From Rhytidiadelphus loreus (Eukaryota > Streptophyta > Bryopsida > Hypnales > Hylocomiaceae): a stretch of 64,000 nucleotides of DNA. The stretch is taken from contig OX344762.1 of the NCBI GenBank assembly GCA_947034895.1, forward strand, positions 47,781,087 through 47,845,086. The letters are read 5' to 3'. This document shows positions 1 to 12,800 of the stretch, piece after piece. Each line of letters starts with the position of its first letter. Position 1 is the first letter of the stretch. The translations under genes were made by a program, and so were the position numbers. Under the pieces are notes generated by a model. It was given only the letters and a program-made list of their open reading frames with translations. It was not told where the DNA came from and searched no databases.

Positions 1-2145
1 GGAACCTCTCAAGATGGTGAGTGATGAGGAGTGTGGAGCGTGCGTGCCCATTCATCCTCAACTCTTTACTTGGCTTCGCATTCTTCACGCCACTTGGCAA
101 TCTTCCTTACTTCCGTATTCTCAGGTTGAAAGGCTCACGTAAGGGAGGTTATTTATCAGTTGGTCGCATTTGGGGGAAGCTCAAATTCTATACATCATTT
201 ATGATAAACAATTTGGTCATGTGCATTCCCTAAATTAAAATTTTGGAGTAAAGCTATAGATTGTTTCTTTTTGAAGAAGACTCATAGGGCAATTGGAAGG
301 GTGTAAAGTCCCTTTGGTTAAGAATGTTATGACTACGAATCATGACAAATTTGCACAAGCTTAAGATAGGAGGTCCATTAATCCCTTAACACCTTGATCC
401 TTTTCTAATTTTGGCATATTTTTGCTTATATCTTTCTACAAAATATCATTTACTGCAATTTCATGAAAATGATCATTAAGGAAGGTTGTCTTTTCAAGAT
501 TCAAGTGTTACATTGGATAAATGAAAAGTTAGTTGGACAGAACAGTGCCTCGAAGCCCTCTGTTCATTGTCCAAAATATAAACGTTGGAACGCTTAAGGG
601 TTAAGCACCTAGGTTCTAGGTCCCTAACATAGAGTTACGTTTTAATGTTTTGGATTTTTCAAAAGTAAACATTATACATTTACACCCTCATGCCATTTCA
701 TCTTTACAAATTCATAACTAATTCTACCAAAGTTCAAAAAATATGAAACAACTTGGATTAGATTCCAATTGTATTTATTTTTCAATGGAAGAATTATAGA
801 AAAATATTTCATATACCTAAATCCTAAATCACATTGTACCATTGCTTAAATCAAATAGAACGGGATTAGATTGGAACAAAGGTCTTTCAAATCCAACGTC
901 CATTGAGAAATTCCAAGAACACGCTAATATGAGAAATTTGTCTCTCATTTGTTGAAGCCTACAGGCAAAATACATTATTTGAATCAAGGGTGGAATAGTC
1001 CATGAATCGTGGATTTGGCAAGACATTCCTCCAAGGCATGCCAACGCACATGACTATAGATGCTTATCCTACCATGATTGTTATTTCACTATAGGATTAA
1101 AATAACTACACCTAATTGTGACCACTTTCTAAAATGGATCCTATGGTTTCTTGCCTAAAATGTCCTCTTCCTATTCATAAGAATCTAAGACCATTTTAGA
1201 AACATCTAATTTTAGCACTTTGACAATTTACAATTTATCCATCTAGTATCCAATAAATGCATAAGAAGAGAATCTAAAATATTTTTTTGACTTCCATCAA
1301 GATTTAACAAAAAAATTAGGCAATTCATGGATCAATAATGGAAACAATGCTAATTGCTAGTTTAAACACATTTAGGTGTGTTTATCTTACCCTTCACTTT
1401 AGAAAATGCAAAGGGACCCATAATAAAAGTTATTATTAACCACAAAAATAGGTCAATCCTCCTTTGCATAAGAATATAAGTCAAGTTTTAAATCACATCT
1501 ATCTATTTTATTAAATGCATAGTTTAACAAACCATTGTTACAATTTCACCCATACAAATGGTTCCATATTCATCTTAATACATTTCCATTAAAAATTGAG
1601 GAACTTTAATGAGTATAGGATCTAGTATTGGCAAACTAAAGAAAATAGTATAATTCTTATACAAAGGGGATTGTTCTAATGTTGCAATGGCTTCACACTT
1701 GTTTTATAATGGAAGCACCCATAATTGATCAAATAAGCAATTATGAACATGATTAGGAGTAGTGACAAGCAAAGCAAATATTTTTGAAGGTGCAATGATA
1801 GAAATGACAAGGATTGCAAAAACTTTGGTAATTTTAACGCTTGAATTGAAATTACTATGAATTTTGAAAGGTAGAAGTTGGTCTAGATCCATGTCCAATG
1901 TTTAGAGTCATCCAATTGTGATCATTCAAGAACTACTTTCCTGCTCATTACTTCCTACTTCCTTGCTCACTACTTTGGAACATGTGTCATGACCTTACTA
2001 GTCTCAAGTCCCAACCTTAAAAAGGAGAAACATTTCAAGCTTCAGTTGAAATTTGTTTCAACCTTGGTTGGAAATAACCAAGACAACTTACATCTTTATG
2101 TATTCAAAAATGTCTATGATCACTAGTATTAGATGGAATTTTGCT
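1..2145. other. AT-rich intergenic DNA, no supported gene
   Basis: Only short ORFs without recognisable domains are present. The stretch holds one dispersed repeat copy (about 640-830) and AT-rich low-complexity DNA. A weak pair of TTAA-CCC-like ends at 378 and 604 could be a small element, but the ends are too degenerate to call. Confidence 0.6.
640..830 (+). repeat. Dispersed repeat family D1, copy 1
   Basis: The motif CATAACTAATTCTACCAAAG followed by a CAAAAAATATGAAACAACTT stretch recurs, diverged, at 13770-14000, 39230-39530 and 42060-42330. The full copies start near GGTAGGGTGCTCTAAAAGTG. This copy is partial. No coding capacity is seen; a non-autonomous mobile element is inferred. Confidence 0.55.
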
Positions 2146-2146
2146 T

Positions 2147-2372
2147 CCTTGGAGGGTTGTGAATTCCCTACAATTCCTAGACTGCAAGAACACAATTACA
2201 ATAGCTTATTGATATGGCTGAGAGACTGCCATGTTAGAAAATAATAATGATTATTTTAAATATTTTTTTATAGTTTTATAATTTTTTAAATGATTTTTTA
2301 AATTTCAAACAATAGTAGTTGGTTCCTAACAAGGGAACCAACCTTAAAAGGCCCTCCAAAAGGGTTGAAACA
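2147..2372 (+). mobile_element. GAGTTCCC-family MITE, copy 1
   Basis: The element starts near GGAGGGTTGTGAATTCCC, has a hairpin at 2212-2234 (stem ATATGGC/GCCATGT around a GAGAGA loop), then an AT-rich core, and ends with GGGAACCAACC and AGGGTTGAA. The same layout occurs at 4612-4850 (reverse), 59300-59575 and 63170-63443. It has no ORF. The exact ends are estimated from copy-to-copy comparison. Confidence 0.55.
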
Positions 2373-2475
2373 CATCTAATGCTATCAATAAGCTTTTACC
2401 TAAATGATAAATGACTTTGAAGAGAACAAATGCTACTCAAAAGTAGCACCTCACAATAACTCAATAAGGGATTAC

Positions 2476-3411
2476 TTAACCCCTAAAGGACCGGACTGTC
2501 ATTTTTGGTTGTATAGAAATTTGGGGCAGATACCTACGAGCGGAGATTTTCATATTTGGGGCTGAAATTTTAATAGAATGTGGGGGCAAGGAAGATCTTT
2601 CATATGCACCAAATTTCATGACATTTGAAAATACGAGTCAAAAGTTATAGCCTAATATGTTACTTTTTTTCCCAACCGGGCAGTTCGGGCAGATCAGAAA
2701 AAATCACTTTTTTCAGAAACACAAATATTTGGAATTGATTTTCTAGAGTTTTATATACACGAAAAGCTTTGAATCATTCCATTTGGATCAATGAGTCAAA
2801 AGTTATGAGGATTTTTTGTTTGCGGGAAGTTTTGGATTTCCTACTCTAAAATAAACTTTGAAATCCTTTATCTTACCCAATTTTCAATATTTTTGGACAA
2901 AAATAAAACCGTAGGATGTAGATAGATTATTACAACATTTCAACCATTAGGATTGGAAAATTTCAATTCCATATTTAAATTGTAAATAATTTAGTATTTT
3001 TAATCATTCTCTACTACTACCTACTTACTATTTTTTTCCTATATGTTGTACTATTCCAAATGATCTGAAATTTTTCAAGCATGTGGCCAACTTGTCTAGG
3101 AAAACAAATCCAAAGAAGCACCACCATTTAGGTCATTTTTTCATAGAAATGTGAGCTTGTGAAGTGTAGCTGCTCTGCTTTTCGCAGGGTAAAAAAAATG
3201 ATTTTAGTTAATTTGAATGCTTATATCTTTCAATCCACCCGGTGGAAATGTCTGAAATTTTTACCACATGTTTTTTATACTATATAATACAAGATCCTAC
3301 GGTTAGATATGTCAAAAAAAAGTTTTTTTTCAAAATTTTGGTACTTGTACTAGAAATGGCAGCTTTGGAGCATTTTTGGTGAAAGTATAGTGACGGTCCT
3401 TTAAGGGTTAA
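2476..3411. mobile_element. TTAA-bounded piggyBac-like MITE, element 1
   Basis: This 936-bp non-coding element begins TTAACCCCTAAAGGACCG and ends with the near-perfect reverse complement CGGTCCTTTAAGGGTTAA. TTAA ends followed by CCCY are typical of piggyBac-superfamily insertions; the assignment is inferred because no transposase is present. The interior matches element 2 (3693-4907), including a CTTACTATTTTTTTCCTATA block, and carries the recurrent core module in reverse orientation near 3210-3325. Confidence 0.7.
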
Positions 3412-3692
3412 GACAAATAAAGAGGGTCACTTTTCACACATGCCCTCACATAATAACACCAAATTTTTTCAAATAAACCTTTGAACATGCTTTCTATTAT
3501 TTTTTACTTTGCTAAATTTAATTGAAAATTGAAAAACAATTCTAACACATCCTAATAAATATTTTTAGGTATTGTATAAAATAACTACAATTTTTTTTAA
3601 GTGTTCATTGTAGGTGTAAATAAAATTAACCATAGGTGCTCATATCTTGATGATTAAGACTTGGACAATTATAAATGGGAGGTGTTTTCAAG

Positions 3693-4907
3693 TTAACCCC
3701 TGAAGGACTAAACTGCGTTTTTTGACAACATAGCAATTTTGGGCACTACAAATGGAATTTTTATTTGTTTTCTTTGAAATTTCTACACAACATGTGCTCA
3801 AGGAGTAACTTTAAGGCCCAACAATTTTCATAACTTTTGACTATATGGTTCAAAAGTTATTGCATGATATGTAATTTCAATGTTTGGCGAGCAGCTTGAG
3901 CAGAAAAAAAAACTTCTTTCAAAATAACTTTTTAAAAAAATAAAAATTTGAAATTGATTCTCTAGATTTGTATATATGTGGTAAGCTCTGAATGATTCCA
4001 TTTTTATTAATGAGATGAAAGTTATGAGGAATTTTAGTTTGGATTAGTTTGTGAGTAGTTATGGAATCTATATTCTAAAATAAACTTTGAAGTCCTTTAT
4101 TTAACTCAATTTTAAATATTTTTGGAAAAAAATAAAAAATTTAGGTGTATACTGTTTATTGCAACATTACAACCATTGGGATTGTCATTTTTTCAATTTC
4201 ATAAATAAATTGTTAACAATTTAGTATTTTTAAATATTCTCTACTTCTTTCTACTTACTATTTTTTTCCTATATGTTGTACAATTTCAAATGATCTGAAA
4301 AGTTTCAAGCATGTAGAAAACTTGCCTTGAAGGAGGAATCCAAAAAGTAACAACCATTTTGGACATTTTTTCATACAAATGTGACCTTGTGAAGTGCAGC
4401 TGTCCGTATTTTCACAGGGGGAAAAAAATGATTTTTGTTACTTCAAACGTTAATATCTTGCAATCTACAAAGTGGAAAATTCTGAAATTTTTTCCACATC
4501 TTTTCATACTAGTTTACTACAAGATCCTACAGTTACATGTTTCTAAAAATGTTTTTTTTTCTAAAATTTGTTACTTGTCCTAAAAATGACACTTTTGGAA
4601 CAATTCATTACATGGGATTCAACCTTGGGAGGGCATTTTAGGCTGGTTCCCGTTGCTACGAACCAGCCTGTGCTACCAAAAATAAATATTTTAAAACTTA
4701 ATTTTTTTTTAAATAGTTTTTTTTATAAAAAAGTATTTAAAAAATAGTTTTTAAATAATTGCTAATGTGGTTATCTCTCGACCACATCAACATCCTGTAT
4801 GGCAGAGTTCCCAACGTTTGGGAACGCATGGGAACTCGCAACCCTCTACTTCACCATAATCCCATCTAATGTTGGTGAAAACATAGTCTCTGACATTTAG
4901 GGGTTAA
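3693..4907. mobile_element. TTAA-bounded element 2, interrupted by a nested MITE
   Basis: It begins TTAACCCCTGAAGGACTAAA and ends ACATTTAGGGGTTAA. It aligns with element 1 over most of its length (same order of blocks, core module reversed at about 4440-4548). Its homology stops near 4605 and resumes near 4870 with TTGGTGAAAACATAGT, matching the last 40 bases of element 1. The intervening 240 bp is a second-family MITE, so this is an insertion within an insertion. Confidence 0.65.
4612..4850 (-). mobile_element. GAGTTCCC-family MITE, copy 2, nested in element 2
   Basis: Read on the minus strand it starts AGAGGGTTGCGAGTTCCC, has a hairpin (plus coordinates 4765-4787, stem ATGTGGT/ACCACAT, loop CGAGAGA on the minus strand), an AT-rich core and a GGTTCG...GGGAACC terminal fold, matching copy 1. 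It interrupts TTAA element 2. The precise target duplication could not be settled by eye. Confidence 0.55.
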
Positions 4908-6300
4908 GGTTGCAATTAGATGTACATAAAAAATTCTTTATAACCAAATCTTGGGCAACTAGAGTGCAATAAAGAGTTACATAAGGTAACTACATCCAAA
5001 ATTGACCTTATTATCCTTATAGGACCATGGGCAAGCAAAAAAAATAATGAAGAAATACATGTTTTGACAGATGCTTTTAGGACAAAGTGCAAGTGGTTTC
5101 ATAAAATTTGGAGGCACAATGAATTAGCTATAAACTTTCAAAGATGAAGATTGTTTCAAGTTGTTAGGTAACCTTCATAAATCCAAATCCATATGATGGA
5201 TATAACAAATATAGTGCCTACAATTCATCAATTGATCTAGAATTTAGTGCTTGTGGCCAATAAATTTGTTGTAGTCTATAAGCATGTAATAATGTCCCAA
5301 AGTCCAAGAAGCAACCACAGAAGAGTTCATTGAGCCATTCTTGATACATCCTCTATAATAGCTAAAAATGTACTTATAAAGAATACTAAAGTAGGATGTG
5401 CTAAAGTTATCCTTGTGTTAAATTTCTTTTCTTAAATTCAAGTTTTCATTGTACCAAAGTGAACCTTTTGAAATAGGGCTACTTTTAGATCCTCTCCAAT
5501 TCCAAATTTAAAAAAAATAAAAACTAGTTCTACTATGAGTTTAATCCTAGAACATTAAACCATCCAAAACCTAGTTGATGAAAAATTGCAAATTTCCATC
5601 CATTTTTTAGTAGATGGCATTTGAAAACTCCTTTATAGTGTTATGGTTGATTTTCTTCATAAAAAGATGCTTGATCCACAACACACCTTATACTAGATTG
5701 TAGGCCCGATAAACCCTAAATTTCTTTTAATTGATCTAAATTTTAACCGTATAAATGATCTTTTTGAATTTAAATCCAATAGATAAAATGAAGCTTATCA
5801 TGCCTAATTTCTTCTATCATTTGAAAATTTGAAAAAATCTTAAAACTCAATATCTTGTTGCAATGTGAACTTTGGATTTATAGTTGTGGTTTGTTGATTC
5901 TCTACTTTGAGAATGACACAATATCACCAATTTCACCATGATGGTCTACACTATAATGTACACATGTGAAAATTTCAGATTTTTTAGGTCAATTCTGAAT
6001 TTGACATGAATTGCTTTCACTTTTTGATAAAAAATTCTGAATAATAACAAATTTTCTCAAAAAAAACTTAATTTTCTCCTACCAACAAGAAGCATGTGAT
6101 TTCATATTTGAAAAATAAATGTAAAAATTTCATGCACATAGAGTTGCAAAAGGGTGCATTCAAAATAAATGGGTTTTGAAGTTTCAAAAGTGGTCGTAGG
6201 CCCATCATTTCAGGGTTAAAATATATAAATAAAGAGGACTGGGTGTTGCTTCCATTTGCCTTCCAAGAAAAAATGACTGAAAAATGTGCAACCCCTCTGA
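4908..6300. other. Repeat-derived AT-rich DNA with a 3' relic of a TTAA element
   Basis: No gene is seen. The block ending at 6219 closes with CATTTCAGGGTTAA, a TTAA-element-type terminus. Around 5790-5890 it shares an AATGAAGCTTATCA motif and neighbouring text with the interiors of the 49828-51622 and 57245-57956 elements. A matching 5' terminus was not found, so the copy is truncated or decayed. Confidence 0.45.
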
Positions 6301-7362
6301 AAATTCTGATCAGTGCTTAGGACACTTTATGGACTCCGTTGCACCGCACTACTCTCTTAGGATAGATCACTTGTAACAAGATTGCGTGAGTTGGAAGACT
6401 TCACACCATGTATTTGAAGTAAGAAAAATGGTGTGATGGGTTAGATACTTTCTGTCAAGCACGGCTAGGCAAATGCTAAAAAAATTCGAAATTTCAGACT
6501 CTGCTACACGGATAAAGAACTTTTTACAAGGAATAGGGCTTGGAATTGCAGTATTCATGACTTTCATGACATTTTCCCAGCAACAAATTCTGCAAATCTA
6601 GTTCAGATGCAGTGTAGACTTTTTCTCTTTGATACTCCGTACAATATAGTAGGCGATAACCTTTTGCGTCACTCAATGAAGATGGGCTCATCCCTCCAGT
6701 CCCAACTGCTCCGGCGCGATAATTTCTGCCCAATGGAGGAAGAGTCAGGCTCTTGTACACACACCAGACTTTCAGCTGAAGGAGAGCTCCATTACTGGTA
6801 ATCGTCAATCACTGCATCTGTTGAATCGACATGAAAAAAAGAAGCATGAAACCTTTAGAAGAATCTTATGTATACAAAATGTGCTAATTTTTTTAACACG
6901 CGTAAAACAATTGTTATGCAGTAATCCTTTCAAACATTTTACCACAAAGCCAAAATGCTCTAACATTGAGATTAGCATTATAGGCATTATAAGCATTCTC
7001 AGGAATCAAGCTTCACAAGAATCCTGCCAGACAAACGTGCACAAATTGAGATATCAAATACAAATACTGAACTGGAATGTTCTCTTTCAGGTGTAGGAAA
7101 GATAAATATCGCCCATATATGATGACAGCATTTACCGTGATCCAAAGCCCAAGGTTTTTCTAGTGTCTTCTAAGATACTGCGCTTATCGTGATCACGGAA
7201 ACAATCCTATCGCCCTCCACCAGTGCAAAAGGAAAAAAGCAAACTTACGAGCATGCAACTTCAGAGTCTTAGTTTCCATATTCTTACAACCCAATGCAAT
7301 CAGAAGGCCAACACTGTAGGTATTAATCGTTGCTGATCAAACCCTTTGCACATCGATCTTAC

Positions 7363-7629
7363 CTAGGTGACTGCAAGAAGCACTTTCAGAATCTGGAAAA
7401 CAAGTTTTTCTTTTTTTCTCTAGGAGGGAGTGTGGAGCAGAGTCCTCAGGTTCTGGAAGTGCATAACATGATTCCAACTCAAACACCAGAAAAATGGTCA
7501 TTTGAAATTGCAATTAAGCCTAAACCCTAGAGATAGGAGTAGAAAACTTACCTAGATTAGCATCGGAAGTAACTGCACGCTTGCTAGAGTACAAAGAGAG
7601 TGTCACAGTAGACCGCATACTCCAGCTTC
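7363..7629 (-). other. Two splice-flanked exon candidates downstream of the PPR gene
   Basis: On the minus strand, 7629-7552 (78 nt) is preceded by TGGTGTTTGCAG and followed by GTAAGT; 7392-7363 (30 nt) is preceded by TTGTTTTCCAG and followed by GTAAGA. Both end CTAG before the donor. They may be 3'-UTR exons of the PPR transcript or exons of a separate non-coding transcript. They are open in one joined frame but that frame soon stops, so coding function is unsupported. The whole 6300-8287 block has less repeat character than its surroundings, and a 94-codon minus ORF at 6524-6808 there is unrecognised. Confidence 0.4.
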
Positions 7630-8287
7630 CTGCAAACACCACCATGTCCAACATGAGCAAGAAAATAGTCCTTGCAATTCTCAAGATCACAGACGTAATT
7701 GAAGTAGAACAATCTGCAGCATGATCACACCAACATACACAGCAAACACACACTCCGAGAAGAAAGACAAATCTTACATCCTAAACGCAAATCTAATAAT
7801 AAGCACCAACAGACAGCGTCATTCTCAATCTAAATGCACGCAGCAAATCCAAGAGACTCCGCACAGCACTCAAGACGGTGTACAACACTCACAGAAATCT
7901 TTTATAATCTGTAAACACAGGAAGAAAGGATTCACAGACATGCAAGCAAGGGTTCGCTTCAGAAGTGACCTACTCTTGTCGATGTCCGCGTAGCTTGTAA
8001 CGAACATACGACTTGGAACTTCCGTTTGTGGATACGGTGCACTCGTGTCTGCTTGATTCAGCCTGTGCGAACCAGAGATAAACATGTTTCTGCCAGAATA
8101 CGTGTTTACGGTGCGAACCCAGGTGATAGAATCTAAGGAAAGTGTCCTAATCATTTTATGATTCTGAAAGTGCCCCCATAATTCATATTTCGGGTATATT
8201 GTACGGAGAAATGTATTAATATGCTTTCTCGATTCCTGATTCTAAAGTTTGTAGCGTACCACTTCAGTCCCTCTTCCCACTTAGGGG

Positions 8288-9880
8288 TTAAGGCAACTTG
8301 TGACCTGCCAGGAACAAATATTCACTCGTTTCCGAGGTAGGAGCGCAACCCCACATTTCCATTTCTCGGATCACCTCTTTGGCTTTCGCCAAGCGTCCCT
8401 CCTTGCAGTAGAGCCGAATCATCACATTGTAAACATCGGAGGTCGGCACAAACCCCGTGATTCTCATGTGGTTATACACTTTCACGGCTTTGTTGACATC
8501 TCCAACCTTCTCACAGAGACGAATCATCACACGGTAGGCCACCAGATCTGGCTTCACCCCTGCCTCTTCCACGTTCCAGAACAAAGCTAATGCCTCACGC
8601 AGTTTGCCTGCACGAGCTCTCGCCTGCATCAGCGTCGTGAACATCACAATGTTTGGCTTGAATTGCTGGTCTACATACCGCTGAAACACAACCTCTACCT
8701 CGTCATTTAACCCTAATCTGCTACACACAGTCATGACGAGGGTACAATCTTCCAGTTTGAAGTCCCGACCAACAAGTAGTAACTCGTGGACAACGTCTCT
8801 AGCACCTCCTTCGCCTGCTTTCACAATCATCTTGGCATAGAGCTCTGAACCTCCAGAGACTCCTGTGTCTTCCAGAATTCTCAAAGCATCTTTAATGAAT
8901 CCCTGTTCTACGTAAGCATTCGCGGCCACAAGAGCAGACTCGGGCGACAGACGTCCATACAAAGCGAGAAACTTATTTGCGAGAGAGAGCTTTCGGGATT
9001 CCACGACAACAAGCACACTAGCTAACAGAACGTCGTCATCCGGCCACAGCCGAGGCTGCTCCCTCACCCACGCAAACAACTGCAAGGCTTTCCCCACACA
9101 ACCCCTACGCCCAAGCTGAAGCAGCAAATTCGCAACTCCGACACTCTTGCATCGAGTCCTCCCTTTCCACGAATCCAAAACCATCCGCACCTCGTCATCT
9201 GGAACGCAAAGAAGCTTCGCAAACAGCCTAGGGAACAAGAACGCCGGCGCTTTCGGTGGCAGCGAGGGTTTACGGTTTCGGCGTACAGGAAGAGCAACCT
9301 CGGGTACCAGGCTACGGCGTGACAGAGGCAGAGGAAACGGGCGGTTCAACTTGTGAGGCATAGGAATGGGCAAATTGCGACCCCTCTCAAAGGGTTTTCC
9401 TACCTCCGAGTACCGACGAAGCAGCGACGGGTGCGGATTCGACTCAATCTGCACCAAGCCTCGCGCGTCGCGAGCTTCGCCAGCACCTACTTGCGCCAGC
9501 AACTCCTCCAGGCTCACATTCTCCAAAGACACGGGATTCACGTCCTCCAAATCTCCGGAGAAACTCAATCCAGGAAGACACCTCAAACGTGAAAAACCAC
9601 GACCTTCCACAACCTCAAAACCTGCACCTCCCGACGACGAGAATCTCGCTTCTACTGTCACTCTCACACGAACCGGACCTATGGTACATCCATATTTCGC
9701 TAAATGCAGGACGCGAGTAGTAAACTTCTGCTTCAAATTGCGAAGCGGACGTTGTTCAGAGTCGAAGCTCGGACGGAAATGCTCAAAAAATTGGTTGCTA
9801 TCAACTCTGGGAAGCGCCCGCAACATCGTGCTGTAATGCTGGCGTTTGAAAATCTTTTGAAAATTCCTGCAAGTCTGCAA
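8288..9880 (-). CDS. P-class pentatricopeptide repeat (PPR) protein, intronless
   Basis: The product has 530 residues. Four clear 35-residue PPR motifs lie at about 375-410, 411-445, 446-480 and 481-515 (each with the FTTLM/YRVMI/YNVMI-type helix A and a KPN/KPD/VPT-type end). Degenerate PPR-like helices occupy about 230-345. There is no E, E+ or DYW tail, so it is P-class; such proteins bind organellar RNA and act in its processing, stability or translation. The first 80 residues are rich in Arg, Ser and Phe with few acids, which suggests a mitochondrial or plastid transit peptide. ATG at 9880 is the first in-frame Met; a second at codon 19 is possible. The lack of introns is usual for land-plant PPR genes. 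The stop codon lies in a CCTTAACCCCTAAG stretch resembling a TTAA-element terminus. The specific RNA target cannot be read from sequence. Confidence 0.9.
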   Translation of the reverse strand: MQTCRNFQKIFKRQHYSTMLRALPRVDSNQFFEHFRPSFDSEQRPLRNLKQKFTTRVLHLAKYGCTIGPVRVRVTVEARFSSSGGAGFEVVEGRGFSRLRCLPGLSFSGDLEDVNPVSLENVSLEELLAQVGAGEARDARGLVQIESNPHPSLLRRYSEVGKPFERGRNLPIPMPHKLNRPFPLPLSRRSLVPEVALPVRRNRKPSLPPKAPAFLFPRLFAKLLCVPDDEVRMVLDSWKGRTRCKSVGVANLLLQLGRRGCVGKALQLFAWVREQPRLWPDDDVLLASVLVVVESRKLSLANKFLALYGRLSPESALVAANAYVEQGFIKDALRILEDTGVSGGSELYAKMIVKAGEGGARDVVHELLLVGRDFKLEDCTLVMTVCSRLGLNDEVEVVFQRYVDQQFKPNIVMFTTLMQARARAGKLREALALFWNVEEAGVKPDLVAYRVMIRLCEKVGDVNKAVKVYNHMRITGFVPTSDVYNVMIRLYCKEGRLAKAKEVIREMEMWGCAPTSETSEYLFLAGHKLP

Positions 9881-12800
9881 TTGTAGCGTGAAAATTTTCT
9901 TCGACCCTAACGTTTCAAGCTCGCCGTCAAAGCAGATGTCTTCATCTGCAATGGCAATTAGAATCGTGTTGAAATCCAGAGGCTAAAACCCTAATTCTCT
10001 ACAACAAGACTACGTGAAATTCTGAAATCAATTCAAGTTGTAGAAGAACCAAAATCTTGAATTCAAAAACTGCAGGCTGACGAGGAAGTCCTATCTTACC
10101 CCTATGACCGTGTAGTCAGACTTGAAAGTCCCTCAATCTGTATCCTTCATGTCTTTGCTATTTATGAGTGAATTTTTTTGGTTGAAGAAAAAATGAAGAA
10201 AACTCTTATCAAATAAAAATCATGTTCAGAAAATCTAAAATTTGAAGAATAGAAGTACATTGTAGACAATGTAGGAAATTGTGGTATAAAGAAAAACTCC
10301 ATGTCATTCTATACTTAGAAATGCAGTTATAGATCCTAAACTTCAAACTTCACTAAAATGATTTTTTGAAAGAATTTTTTGAAAACTCCAAATGGAGGAG
10401 AATCTAAACTTCAAAAGCTTCCTTTGCTTAGAGCCAAAAGAAATTGTCAAAATCAAGTTTTAAGGGAAAAACTCAAAGTATAGAAATACACTAGATAGTG
10501 TACCATTTTTTTAATAAACTAAACCATATAAATAATAAATAAACTAAAATGTCTAGAATTTAATTCAATGTAGTAGCTATAGCACCAATTAAGTTGCACC
10601 AAAAAAATCAGATGAAAATCATCCATTTTTCAATATGCACAAACCCTAGTTGACCATCTAAAGGACACAAAAGCAATCCTCAGCATCCTTCCATGGCAAG
10701 AATTGCCAAAACTACTTCCTCCCTTTATGCACTCTTATAGTGGAGCTACACTAGTTTGTCATATTAGAGAGTTGTATTAGTGAGAAAGAGAAATTGGCGT
10801 GACCTATAAAATTAGTGTCACCATACATCAAAAGATTGTGGAAATTGATACTCCAAGTACAATATAATGATATTTCAACTTGCTCTAATTTAAAATAGTG
10901 TAACTTTGGTAAATGAGTGTCATATACACTATTAGGACAAATCATTGTGAGTAGTAGTTGGATAAAAGCACCAAGAACTACTTTTTTTTCTACCTTTGTT
11001 AGATGGGGGGTTCAAATTATTTTTTGTAAAAATGAGAGCCCTTTCAAGAGAAAAACAACACACTTTGTTTCTTAGATTTTTGAAACTTACGCAATATTCT
11101 ATGGATATTCAAAGTTCAAAGCATAGGATGCCTATTCTTGTCACTAGACCCCCCTAGAAAGGATCATACTCAAAACAAAAAAATTCCATTGGTTGCTTTT
11201 AAAAACTTATAGTGGTTGTAGGTGAAGATGAGTAGCTATGCAAGATCCAAATGTAGTTGTTGGAATTTGAAAAATTGTGCATTTGGGTGCCTACTACTTT
11301 AGAGCTCTTGCAATAGTAGCAACAATATACAATTTTTATGAATTGCAAATACAATATTCTCTTTAGATTGCTTGGGATTTCAACTCAAGAATGTTTCCAA
11401 AATGTGCAAGGATGCACACTTGATTATTCAAATGGATGAATCATGACATCACATTGTGATACTATGCACTTCATATAACTAATTTAGTGGGTCATACAAC
11501 CGCTAAAGTTTGCAAGCAAACTATGACTCTCAAAGTTTTTGTACACTTGAATAATTGTCATAAATAATTGAGGAATTAGAATTGACATTTTAAAAGATTT
11601 TGGGAATTCACTTTCTAATTAGAGTTCACTCCAAAAATCTTCAAAAAGTCATGAGAAAATTATGTTGCTCAAAAGAATTGCACATCTTTAGTGAACCACA
11701 AAAGACAAAAATATTTGAGATTATAATTCATTGAATAATATTTCAATCCATGCATTAAAAAATTCATGAATTTGTATCATATGATCCTGGAAAAGACTCT
11801 CATAGAATTTTTCTATAAGAAAAATTTGTAAATTTTTCGCTTGTAAAAAATCATCTTTAGCTTTAGCTTGCTAAAAATAAAAAAATAGAGTTGATAATAG
11901 AGTTATTTTAAAAGTCTTGAAAATTTTCCTCTTTTTGGTCCCTAGTTTGTTTCTAATCCTAGATTGCATTTAAATTTTTAATCAACTTATAATTTTTTAG
12001 GAATGACAACAAGACATGATTGCATGCAATCTAATCACATAGGATTGTCTTCTTCCTAAGCTAACATTTTAGATCCCACCTTACAAAATGAGAGATCATG
12101 TGGTATTGGTTGGAAGGTATGTATTGGTTATTTGTATTATATAAATATATTTGGCAATCCCACAGGGTTAGAAGGTGATTTTATATTAAAATAGAAATGA
12201 ACTTTTCCATAATTAAGAATTTAATCTCCAAAATTTTGAACCAAATATAGTAATGACACTATTAAAACTTCATCTTCTACTGTAGTATATGCACAGTATT
12301 ATAAAAATATGTCACAATTTCATTGATTTTTCCATTCATTTTTTATAGTTTGAAAAAAGAGCCATTGCTACAAAGTTTAATATTACAAATTTTGCAACTA
12401 GGCCGAGAACTAGGCGTACCAATAACAACTAGTGTGCCTTGTACCATTGCCACAACCAAAATAAAAGTAAAAGTAATTTTGTAATTTTTAATTCAATAAC
12501 TTTTACACCATAGGCTCAAATGCCAAAAAACAAAGCCCATACACCCATCCTTGCAAAGAGCTTTATGATGGCATCAGGAACATGAACAAAGGATGCATGG
12601 TTCTAGAGATTTCATTGTAACAAATGAAATGTAATAAACAAACGATGGCATTTAAGGTGTAGATTACAATTCTACCAAGATATCAATATTATTGATTCAA
12701 ATAACCAACATTAATTCTTCTTTTCATTGATATTTTACATAATCTTTCTTGAAGCTTCTTCAATGAATATTAGATTCCATTTTTTTTCATTCCAATTGCA

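Noticed and set aside
378..604. Possible small TTAA element
   Set aside because: The ends TTAATCCCTTAAC and TTAAGGGTTAA match poorly and no related copy was found.
9366..9836. 156-codon plus ORF
   Set aside because: It is antisense to the PPR coding region and a shadow of its GC-rich N-terminal part.
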